5,827 bases of DNA from positions 1 to 5,827 of the forward strand of contig NVUU01000118.1 of NCBI GenBank assembly GCA_002402025.1, written 5' to 3'. This document shows, piece after piece, positions 1 to 5,815 of this stretch. The notes beneath the pieces are model-generated. The model saw nothing but the letters and a program-made list of their open reading frames with translations, had not been told where the DNA came from and did no database searches. A program made the position numbers and the translations under genes. Positions within the stretch are counted from its first letter, which is position 1, and every line of letters starts with the position of its first letter. The stretch is from Candidatus Aerophobota bacterium. GTDB lineage: Bacteria; Chlamydiota; Chlamydiia; Chlamydiales; GCA-2402025.

Positions 1-31
1 TATCTCCTGTTAAGATAATTTCTTTACTCAT
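1..31 (-). CDS. trpS: Probable tryptophanyl-tRNA synthetase, N-terminal fragment cut by the window edge
   Basis: Only the first ten codons are visible, reading MSKEIILTGD from the ATG at 31-29. Many bacterial TrpRS proteins begin with a short run followed by ILTGDRPTG, leading into the HIGH-type ATP-binding motif, and the visible residues fit that opening. TrpRS is a cytoplasmic class I synthetase that charges tRNA-Trp. The start is supported by an AGAGGA Shine-Dalgarno sequence (41-36) four bases upstream and by a strong promoter at 62-89 on the same strand. The existence of a gene start here is well supported. Its identity as trpS is an inference from ten residues, and the decisive part lies outside the window. 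Confidence 0.55.
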   Translation of the reverse strand, partial: MSKEIILTGD

Positions 32-61
32 TACATCCTCTTTTAAAAAGCATTACTGCTC

Positions 62-89
62 AGTATAGCTCGAGGATTTTTAAAGTCAA
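62..89 (-). promoter_or_regulatory. Sigma-70/sigma-66-type promoter for the trpS-like gene
   Basis: Read on the minus strand, TTGACT (89-84) and TATACT (67-62) are separated by 16 bp. Each hexamer matches the consensus at five of six positions. Transcription would start near 55, giving a leader of about 25 nt that contains the AGAGGA ribosome-binding site and the ATG at 31. This is the best promoter match in the window. Its position relative to the start codon is what a housekeeping gene promoter should show. Confidence 0.68.
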
Positions 90-99
90 AAAGGGAAAA

Positions 100-115
100 G
101 AAAAAGAGCTTTTTC
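100..115. repeat. Short inverted repeat, A/T-rich
   Basis: GAAAAAG (100-106) and CTTTTTC (109-115) are perfectly complementary around a 2-base centre, so a realistic hairpin would have a 6-bp stem and a 4-base loop. Read on the minus strand it is followed by a pyrimidine-rich run (down to about 90) that ends in the -35 element of the trpS-like promoter. That gives it some resemblance to a weak terminator for minus-strand transcripts arriving from further right. The stem is mostly A-T pairs, so termination activity is doubtful. Confidence 0.3.
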
Positions 116-116
116 G

Positions 117-132
117 TGATCTTTTCGGATCA
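117..132. repeat. Short inverted repeat TGATC-6-GATCA
   Basis: TGATC (117-121) and GATCA (128-132) form a 5-bp stem around a 6-base loop, one base after the preceding inverted repeat. It could be a protein-binding dyad or one arm of a two-hairpin transcript end. The sequence does not show which, and a dyad this short can arise by chance. Confidence 0.25.
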
Positions 133-161
133 TTCATCGCATTGGATCTATCAAATACCAT

Positions 162-177
162 CACAAAGTATTTTGTG
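162..177. repeat. Operator-like dyad CACAAA-GTAT-TTTGTG
   Basis: CACAAA (162-167) and TTTGTG (172-177) are perfect inverted half-sites separated by 4 bp, a spacing typical of dimeric repressor sites. It lies about 80 bp upstream of the trpS-like -35 element and about 120 bp upstream of the candidate pknD -35. It is therefore not placed to block either promoter directly. Regulatory function is a guess from symmetry only. Confidence 0.25.
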
Positions 178-297
178 TTCTATTCAGATGGGCTAATTGA
201 ATACCTGCTGCCATAATCCCCTCTTAATTTTTGTTTAATTAATAAAAAGACAGAGTGTATAAAAATATCAAACTAAACCTCTCGTTTAAAATATTAT

Positions 298-326
298 TTT
301 ATTCCAAACCTGAATAAGCGTATATT
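298..326 (+). promoter_or_regulatory. Weak candidate promoter for pknD
   Basis: TATATT (321-326) matches the -10 consensus at five of six positions and is preceded by TTTATT (298-303) at 17-bp spacing, which matches the -35 consensus at only three. Transcription would start near 333 and leave a leader of about 48 nt before the ATG at 381. In DNA this AT-rich such matches are common, so this is only the best candidate I could find on the plus strand. Confidence 0.28.
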
Positions 327-362
327 AAACAACATTTTCATAAAGAAATCCTTGCTATTTTT

Positions 363-376
363 AGGAGGAATAAGGA
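363..376 (+). promoter_or_regulatory. Ribosome-binding region of pknD with two Shine-Dalgarno-like cores
   Basis: A perfect AGGAGG (363-368) lies 12 bases before the ATG at 381, which is longer than usual. A second, shorter core AAGGA (372-376) lies 4 bases before the same ATG. Either could pair with 16S rRNA. The next in-frame ATG, at 411, has no such sequence before it, so these cores support 381 as the start. Confidence 0.6.
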
Positions 377-380
377 TAAA

Positions 381-3269
381 ATGACTAAGCCTAAATTGTG
401 TAAAATACTCATGAATCAGGAAGCCATAAAAAATCCAAGCGAAGAACCCAAACGCTCCATCGGCCCCTACGAGATAATCAAAAGCCTCGGAAAAGGCGGT
501 ATGGGTGAAGTTTTCCTTGTGTATGATAAGATGTGCGATAGAATGATCGCACTTAAGCAGATCACCTCAAAACTCATACATCATGAGATTATCAGAGATC
601 GCTTTTTAAAAGAGGCAAGAGTTGCTTCTAAACTCTCCCACCCTTGCATCATCCCCATTTATAGCATCCATCAAAATGATGGTAAGATCTACTATACAAT
701 GCCATTTGTTGAAGGAGAGACTCTAAAAGAGATCTTTAAATCCACGAGTGAAAAAGAAAAGAAAGGCTTATCACCTCATGAGATCGGGGCATCTATCCCA
801 TCACTTGCAAGAATCTTCTTTTCTGTATGCCAGGCAATGTCCTATGCACACTCAAAAGGAGTACTTCATAGAGATCTAAAGCCGGAAAACATCATCGTTG
901 GAAAATACGGAGAAGTGTTTATTCTTGATTGGGGCATCGCAAAGTATGTCGATGTCAAAGAAGATGACCTTGACCTTGATATCCCTGTTGATGAAAACCT
1001 AACGAGACCTGGAAAAGTTCTTGGTACTGTGAATTACATGGCACCAGAAAGAGCAAATAAAAATCCTGCAAACTTTACAACGGAGATCTATGCACTAGGT
1101 GTCATCTTATTCCAGATCTTAACTTTGAAACTGCCATTCCAAAGAAAGACACTCGAGAATTTTAGACGTATCATGAGATTTGAAACTCTCATCCCTCCTG
1201 AAGAAGTTGCGCCTTATAGAGACATGCCAAAGCAACTTTCTTTAATCGCAATGAAGTGCCTTTCCAAAAAGCCTGAAGATCGCTATCCCTCTATTGATGA
1301 AATGATCTTTGATTTGGAAAACTACATAGAAGGTCGACCCGATTGGCTACTTTCCGAAAATGTTTCCATAAACAAAAGATCTGATTGGGAGTTTCAAGAG
1401 AATATCATTCTCTCGAAACACCTTGCCATTACAAGAATCATCGATGTGATCCAGTGGTACGCGTTTATGCTTTCTAAAAATGGTTTTTCAGGGAATCTGA
1501 AACTAGAATTTTCTCTTAAGTTACCGGGTAATAAAGAAGGCATAGGAATCCTCATGTGTGTTCCTGAGCCCTCTGAAAGAAAAGGTCTCGAAGACGGCTA
1601 TTGCCTTTGGATCGGCCCTTCCTCAAATCCTTATGCTACTTTGTTTCGATCAAACGCAGAAGTGATGTCTGTTCCAAATAGCGGCATCAGTGGAGATAAA
1701 GCCTCTCATTTCTGCATCGAAAAGATCGATAATAATGTAAAAGTCTATGTAGACGGGACGCTTAGACTAAACTATGTGAGTCATTTGCCCATCGTTGGGA
1801 ATCACATTGGGCTTCTTTACCAAGATCCCGACTTCGAGCTTTCTGACATCAAAGTCTTCACAGGCTCTCAGCACGCTATGGTAAACTGTCTTTCTGTTCC
1901 TGACGCGTTTCTCGCAAGTAAAGATTTTGCCAAAGCCTACTCAGAGTACAAACGTATTGCACAAAGTTTTGAAGGAAGAACAGAAGGAAGAGAAGCGCTA
2001 TTTAGAGCCGGCATCACTCTTCTTGAAGATGCGAAGCGAAAAACAGACAAAAAAGAAAAGCTGCAATTTTACACAAATGCCATTGATGAATTTGAAAAAC
2101 TAAGGGCAACACCTGGCGCGCCTCTTGAATACCTTGGAAAATCCCTTGTGTACTACGCACAAAACGATGTGATTGAAGAGATCAAATGCCTTGAGCTTGC
2201 TATCCGCAAATACAACAGACACCCTCTACTTAGCATTGTAAAAGAGCAAATCATCTTCCGCCTTCATGAAACTTCTAAATCCGATAGAACAAGCGCCTAC
2301 TATTTTGCGCTTTTATGTTTAAGACTCCTTCCTGAAATTTTCTCAAGCATTGACCATTCAAGACTACTTTCTCATCTTACAACACATCTGCATCCTCTTC
2401 CTTTCGTAAACCAAGATATTACATTCTCGGAAAAACGCTTTGAATACCTCCATATCGCGATGCAGCTTGCTTTCTGGGTAAACAAACCCCTTGTACTTCT
2501 TGATATTATAGAAACCCTTCCAGAGAACATAAGCGAGCGTAATGAACTTATTGGCAATGCCATATTTTGTATGATGAACCTTGGCTATACGGAATTTGCA
2601 AAAGAAAAGCTAGAGGAGCAAAAGCATCATTTATCAAATATTCATAATGCGAAAGCAGATTACCGACTTGGTTTGATCACTCAAGCTCTTTCTGATGACA
2701 AAGAGTCCATAGAACAGCTCATCTCAACCTTCAGAAAAGGCATCGGAACAGATGAAATAAGGGCCTTTAACTACCTCATTGATAGCCAAACTGATTTAGA
2801 TCTACTAGAAACCATCGAACTTGTAAACAAAGTCAAATCATATGAAATGGATCAAAAGCATCAGAAATCGCTAAACATCCTTCTTGTAAAGCTCCTGCTC
2901 CAAACAGAAAACATCAAAGAGCTCGATGATCTCTTTTCAATATTTGATGAAAATGAATTAAACAACCCAAGATCTTTGATCTATTTCTTCAAAGGATGTC
3001 TACTTTGGAAAAAGCAAGACAGAAAGGCTGCGGAAGCACTCTTTGCAAAAATACCTCTTGATACCTTTCCGCATCCACATATCCTTGCAGCTCATATGAT
3101 TTTGGAATCTCTTCCTCCTCATCTTGAGGCAAAGGCTCTTTTTTGGGAAAAATATCAGATGTTCAAGAAGCTTGCGCTTTTTTACACAGCGATTGGTAAA
3201 GGCAAAAAAGCAAAAGAGTGCAAAAAGGCCCTTTTAAAGATCGAGCGAGAATCTCACTATCCAAAATAA
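381..3269 (+). CDS. pknD: PknD-type serine/threonine protein kinase (chlamydial), 962 aa
   Basis: This is a Hanks-type Ser/Thr kinase. The kinase domain spans roughly residues 30-315, with glycine loop GKGGMGEV (37-44), catalytic Lys59, helix-C Glu78, catalytic loop HRDLKPEN (163-170), metal-binding DWG (183-185, replacing DFG), GTVNYMAPE (215-223) and subdomain XI Arg301. All residues needed for catalysis are present. The invariant Asp of subdomain IX is Glu235. Residues about 335-495 look like a beta-sandwich (LamG-like) module, and about 500-950 are helical and repeat-like, probably TPR-related. The order and total length match chlamydial PknD (about 930 aa). Stretches such as VPDAFLA (507-513) and FRAGIT (541-546) agree with my memory of that family. 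No membrane segment or signal peptide is visible. PknD of Chlamydia pneumoniae is reported to phosphorylate the type III secretion component CdsD; whether this homologue does so is unknown. Thr208 and Thr216 in the activation segment are plausible autophosphorylation sites. Confidence 0.95.
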   Translation: MTKPKLCKILMNQEAIKNPSEEPKRSIGPYEIIKSLGKGGMGEVFLVYDKMCDRMIALKQITSKLIHHEIIRDRFLKEARVASKLSHPCIIPIYSIHQNDGKIYYTMPFVEGETLKEIFKSTSEKEKKGLSPHEIGASIPSLARIFFSVCQAMSYAHSKGVLHRDLKPENIIVGKYGEVFILDWGIAKYVDVKEDDLDLDIPVDENLTRPGKVLGTVNYMAPERANKNPANFTTEIYALGVILFQILTLKLPFQRKTLENFRRIMRFETLIPPEEVAPYRDMPKQLSLIAMKCLSKKPEDRYPSIDEMIFDLENYIEGRPDWLLSENVSINKRSDWEFQENIILSKHLAITRIIDVIQWYAFMLSKNGFSGNLKLEFSLKLPGNKEGIGILMCVPEPSERKGLEDGYCLWIGPSSNPYATLFRSNAEVMSVPNSGISGDKASHFCIEKIDNNVKVYVDGTLRLNYVSHLPIVGNHIGLLYQDPDFELSDIKVFTGSQHAMVNCLSVPDAFLASKDFAKAYSEYKRIAQSFEGRTEGREALFRAGITLLEDAKRKTDKKEKLQFYTNAIDEFEKLRATPGAPLEYLGKSLVYYAQNDVIEEIKCLELAIRKYNRHPLLSIVKEQIIFRLHETSKSDRTSAYYFALLCLRLLPEIFSSIDHSRLLSHLTTHLHPLPFVNQDITFSEKRFEYLHIAMQLAFWVNKPLVLLDIIETLPENISERNELIGNAIFCMMNLGYTEFAKEKLEEQKHHLSNIHNAKADYRLGLITQALSDDKESIEQLISTFRKGIGTDEIRAFNYLIDSQTDLDLLETIELVNKVKSYEMDQKHQKSLNILLVKLLLQTENIKELDDLFSIFDENELNNPRSLIYFFKGCLLWKKQDRKAAEALFAKIPLDTFPHPHILAAHMILESLPPHLEAKALFWEKYQMFKKLALFYTAIGKGKKAKECKKALLKIERESHYPK

Positions 3270-3803
3270 CTATGCGCTGTAACCCCTCTTAACTACATCT
3301 CTTGCGAGCATCCTATCTACTGTCTGCGCGCGTACTTTACGAACCGCTGATATCATCCCATCATGTACGCCTAACTCTGGAGCATTTTCTCTATCATTTA
3401 GATCGGTCACTTTATATCCATTCCAGCGACTGCAAAGAGATTCTCTTGTTGGAAGATGTCTCTTCAAAGATATACTATCAGCACTACTTCCATCTGACCC
3501 ATCTTCATCTCTTCTTGACACAAGTCTTGTTACTATTTTCCAACCATTGTCGTTATAAGAGTCAGAAAGAGATTCCCATGAGCCCTTTGTCCCATCAAGT
3601 ATAGGATCTGTGTATTTCATTATTTTATAAACTCCATCAGCCGCGCGAGCAACTCCAAACCAACAAGGCGCTCTTATAAAACTCAAATCAACTACTCTTG
3701 GAAAACACGAGCCCTCCATGTTATTGTGCACAACGGGTACACTTCTTTGAGCAAGCACCTGATGTCCCAATGGCTTTCCATTAAACATATCTCCCAAATA
3801 CAT
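3270..3803 (-). CDS. Hypothetical protein, 177 aa, Arg-rich, unrecognised
   Basis: I do not recognise this protein. The start is convincing: a strong AAAAGGAG (3815-3808) sits four bases before the ATG at 3803. The frame is open for 177 codons and ends immediately next to the pknD stop. The protein has no signal peptide or membrane segment. The N-terminal half contains aromatic and Gly-rich segments (for example CWFGVARAADGVYK at 47-60). A polar Asp/Ser/Gly stretch lies near 99-110, and a basic, probably helical C-terminus covers about 149-174. Arginine (16) outnumbers lysine (9), the reverse of its lysine-rich neighbours, which could indicate a different origin or a nucleic-acid-binding role. 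Four tryptophans and several isolated glycines suggest a folded domain rather than random translation. A 100-codon plus-strand frame inside it has no ribosome-binding site and is treated as a shadow. Confidence 0.7.
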   Translation of the reverse strand: MYLGDMFNGKPLGHQVLAQRSVPVVHNNMEGSCFPRVVDLSFIRAPCWFGVARAADGVYKIMKYTDPILDGTKGSWESLSDSYNDNGWKIVTRLVSRRDEDGSDGSSADSISLKRHLPTRESLCSRWNGYKVTDLNDRENAPELGVHDGMISAVRKVRAQTVDRMLARDVVKRGYSA

Positions 3804-3857
3804 AATTCTCCTTTTATTTGAAAAAAATTGTTAAATAAGAGAGAACGTATAACAGAG

Positions 3858-3867
3858 TTACATGTAA
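3858..3867. promoter_or_regulatory. 10-bp palindrome in the divergent orphan/Nudix spacer
   Basis: TTACATGTAA is a perfect palindrome in the 78-bp gap between two divergently transcribed genes. It lies just after a -10-like TATAAC (3848-3853) and just before the Nudix ribosome-binding site. I found no good -35 partner for that -10, so promoter positions here are unresolved. Several 10-bp palindromes are expected by chance in a window this size. Only its location makes it a possible operator. Confidence 0.18.
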
Positions 3868-3872
3868 ATTAT

Positions 3873-3877
3873 GAGGG
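3873..3877 (+). promoter_or_regulatory. Ribosome-binding site that fixes the Nudix start at 3882
   Basis: GAGGG ends four bases before the ATG at 3882. The reading frame is open further upstream to a TTG at 3828, but that TTG has only an A-run before it and no Shine-Dalgarno sequence. The protein encoded from 3882 also has the expected length and N-terminus for the family, so 3882 is the better start. Confidence 0.65.
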
Positions 3878-3881
3878 TAAA

Positions 3882-4424
3882 ATGGCTAGAAAAGACACAA
3901 AAGTGATAAGGAAAAGATTGGTATATGAAGGATTTTTTGATTTTCGAGAAGATATCCTTCTTGACCACAATGAGCAGGAGTATCAATACAACTTCCTTGT
4001 TGCGAAAGCTGAAGCTTGCGCTATTTTGCCCGAAATCGAAGAAGATAAGTTCGTCTTAACCTATGAATATAGATACCCCGTAGGAAAGACCATTCTATCC
4101 TGCCCTGGTGGAAGACTCGATGATGGAGAAGACCCTGTATTTGGGGCTAAAAGAGAGCTTCTTGAGGAAACAGGCTACGAAGCTAAAGAAATGATCAACC
4201 TGCATCTATTTTATCCCTTCCCATCTGTTTGCGATCAGAGGGTCCATCTTTTCCTCGCAAAAGGTCTTACCAAAGTTGCAGAGCCCAACCTTGACCCTCT
4301 TGAAGAAATAGAAACTACGATCTTGAGTATGGCAGAGATTAAAAAACTTGATTATGCAGAGTTCCCAGCAGACGGGGTTCTACACAGCTTGCTTTTCCAT
4401 AGAAGTTTGTATCTTTCGGACTAG
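3882..4424 (+). CDS. Nudix hydrolase, ADP-ribose pyrophosphatase-like, 180 aa
   Basis: This protein probably hydrolyses a nucleoside diphosphate linked to a sugar, such as ADP-ribose, to AMP and a sugar phosphate in the cytoplasm. Counting from the ATG at 3882, it carries a complete Nudix box (G-x5-E-x7-REUxEExGU): G77, E83, R91-E92, E95-E96, G98-Y99. The catalytic metal-binding glutamates are intact. The preceding YEYRYPVG (61-68) and PGGRLDDGED (75-84), and the N-terminal strand around KRLVYEGFF (11-19), are typical of the NudF/ADPRase branch. PSVCDQRVHLFLA (114-126) corresponds to the conserved segment after the box. The length of 180 aa is normal. Exact substrate cannot be read from the sequence, and GDP-mannose or another NDP-sugar is possible. 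The gene is monocistronic as far as visible and overlaps the end of its right-hand neighbour by 4 bp. Confidence 0.93.
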   Translation: MARKDTKVIRKRLVYEGFFDFREDILLDHNEQEYQYNFLVAKAEACAILPEIEEDKFVLTYEYRYPVGKTILSCPGGRLDDGEDPVFGAKRELLEETGYEAKEMINLHLFYPFPSVCDQRVHLFLAKGLTKVAEPNLDPLEEIETTILSMAEIKKLDYAEFPADGVLHSLLFHRSLYLSD

Positions 4425-5815
4425 TCTGATTTTGCATTTGCAAACGCAATGATGACTTCTTCAGGGAGTATCCTTTCAAGCTTATAAGAATCATCATACT
4501 CCATTAGATCTACTGCATTTAACCCATGAAGAGAAAACCATTCGGTGAGATCTGTAAGAAAGCTATTGGCTTTTTTTGTGTCCTTTTGATTCAAATGATC
4601 AGATAATTTTTTCAGAAGTGATCCATCACTTAGATATAGAATTTTTAAAGCGAGAAAAAACTTTAAATGATCAGTTGTTTTTTCATAAAGACCATTAAAC
4701 TCCTCTTCCGTTGTAGTAAGACCTTGTACAGCAATATCAAGATGCCGAGCCACATGATAAAGTGCTACATGCAGCTGCCCATAACCATCGTAAGTTTCAC
4801 GATTTAAAGTTGGCAGTCCTTCCTTTCTTAAGAAATACTCTAGAAGTGATGAGAGATGAGCATCCTCGCCCGAAACGCCATTATAGTAATTATTAAAAAG
4901 CCCTGAAATCGCTACTTTCAGATTTTCATTAAAGTCCTTATAAAGAAACTCTTCAAATCCCTTTTTCTCACTATCTTGCTTAGCTACCGTTTGAGAAAAG
5001 ACGCTATCTTGGGATCTATTTACATAGAGTTGCCTTATCCTTGTAGAATACACTGTGTAGCACACTTGTGCTCCATCAAGTAAAAAGAAAAACTGCTCGT
5101 AGAGCTTAGCAAAGCTTTTATATTTTCCTTCTTGGATATCTTGTGCAAAATGTTTAAGTATTTTCTCAAGATGTTTGTAATGTAGCTCTTCCTCTCCTTT
5201 TGGGATCGCATCGTCTTTTTTTCTTGTTTTGATCGCATCAAGAAGCGAGTATAAAAGCTCTGTTTCTTGCGTTTTCTTCTCTTTAGCCTCTTTTATAGAA
5301 ACCCAATTCTCTTTCTTTTCGCCAGTATTTAAATGGGCTCTATATACTTTTTCATCGAGTCCCTTAAAAGCAGCTTTAATCTTTTGATAAGGATCAAGCT
5401 TTTTAAGGTCTACATCTGGGATTTTTTCCTCCAAAAAAGCTAAATAGTCTTTATTTGTCAAAATACCCGAACTGTCTTTTGAGAGCCGTTTTATAAACTT
5501 TCTAGAAAATTCAAATGTACCAATTCTATTTAGTACTTTCACCAGCTGTTTAATATTTTTCTTTTCCTTTAAGACTTTTGATTCCGTTAATACGGTCACC
5601 AGTTCGGAGATACAGTAACCTACAGAATAGCTATTCAAAATGTTCTTATAGAGGCTGTTAAAGTTTTCGATAAAAAATTCTTTTATTTCTTCAGCCTTTT
5701 CCTCTGAAAGCATATTTCCTAAAAGCAAATCTACAAAAGTTTGGACTCGTAAATTACAATTTGGCGCCAATTTTAATAAATCATATGCAATATCTGCTTT
5801 TTTGTCGCTTTTCAT
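4421..5815 (-). CDS. Hypothetical helical protein, at least 464 aa, unrecognised; start possibly outside the window
   Basis: I recognise no family or catalytic motif. The sequence is strongly charged and lysine-rich, with long runs of helix-forming residues and few Gly or Pro, so it should be almost entirely alpha-helical. No signal peptide or 20-residue hydrophobic segment is present, so it is predicted to be soluble. A charged, low-complexity lysine-rich stretch near 165-210 may be a linker between two helical domains. The most varied and possibly functional segment is around 330-365 (it includes TYDGYGQLHVALYHVARHLD), followed by a helical C-terminus. The ATG at 5815 has no Shine-Dalgarno sequence in the 12 bases visible upstream. 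Those bases continue the open frame to the window edge, so the true start may lie further right. It could be a lineage-specific structural or effector protein, but nothing here shows that. The stop codon shares CTAG with the Nudix stop. Confidence 0.8.
   Translation of the reverse strand: MKSDKKADIAYDLLKLAPNCNLRVQTFVDLLLGNMLSEEKAEEIKEFFIENFNSLYKNILNSYSVGYCISELVTVLTESKVLKEKKNIKQLVKVLNRIGTFEFSRKFIKRLSKDSSGILTNKDYLAFLEEKIPDVDLKKLDPYQKIKAAFKGLDEKVYRAHLNTGEKKENWVSIKEAKEKKTQETELLYSLLDAIKTRKKDDAIPKGEEELHYKHLEKILKHFAQDIQEGKYKSFAKLYEQFFFLLDGAQVCYTVYSTRIRQLYVNRSQDSVFSQTVAKQDSEKKGFEEFLYKDFNENLKVAISGLFNNYYNGVSGEDAHLSSLLEYFLRKEGLPTLNRETYDGYGQLHVALYHVARHLDIAVQGLTTTEEEFNGLYEKTTDHLKFFLALKILYLSDGSLLKKLSDHLNQKDTKKANSFLTDLTEWFSLHGLNAVDLMEYDDSYKLERILPEEVIIAFANAKSD

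Larger units (their letters stand above)
32..380. other. Divergent intergenic region between the trpS-like gene and pknD
   Basis: This 349-bp AT-rich spacer holds no convincing protein gene. It contains the trpS-like promoter and ribosome-binding site, three short inverted repeats (100-115, 117-132, 162-177), a weak candidate promoter for pknD (298-326) and the pknD ribosome-binding region. A plus-strand frame is open from 19 to 216 without an ATG start. A 17-codon minus-strand ATG frame (161-214) has a Shine-Dalgarno-like AAGAGGGG before it. Neither is called as a gene. No T-box consensus that might have controlled a tRNA synthetase gene was seen. Confidence 0.7.

Noticed and set aside
19..216. 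Plus-strand frame open for 65 codons, with protein-like residues in its second half
   Set aside because: It has no ATG, and the only alternative starts (TTG 142, GTG 175) have no ribosome-binding site. It also runs across the trpS-like promoter. It could be a gene relic, but an open frame of this size can occur by chance and I cannot recognise a family.
218..227. 10-bp sequence CCCCTCTTAA repeated at 3283-3292
   Set aside because: Several identical 10-mers are expected by chance in about 5.8 kb, and the two sites share no context.
2372..2563. 63-codon minus-strand open frame inside pknD
   Set aside because: It lies antisense within a clearly coding, family-matching stretch of pknD, has no supporting context and is a shadow frame.
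3222..3240. Hairpin-like A-run/GGCC/T-run near the 3' end of pknD as a terminator for the convergent orphan transcript
   Set aside because: The realistic stem is about 5 bp, mostly A-T, with a 3-base loop and no clean T-run after it. It also lies in pknD coding sequence.
3302..3604. 100-codon plus-strand frame opposite the 177-aa orphan
   Set aside because: There is no Shine-Dalgarno sequence before its ATG. It is His/Leu/Ser-rich as expected of an antisense shadow, while the minus-strand frame has a strong ribosome-binding site and spans the whole interval between its neighbours.
3828..3881. TTG-initiated 18-residue N-terminal extension of the Nudix protein
   Set aside because: The TTG has no ribosome-binding site, whereas the ATG at 3882 has GAGGG at proper spacing and gives the usual family length.
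4431..4444. TTTGC-ATTT-GCAAA hairpin just after the Nudix stop as a terminator
   Set aside because: The stem is only 5 bp and no T-tract follows on either strand. It lies within the coding end of the helical orphan.
5035..5241. 68-codon minus-strand frame inside the helical orphan gene
   Set aside because: It is an out-of-frame shadow on the same strand as a much longer coding frame, with no independent start signals.
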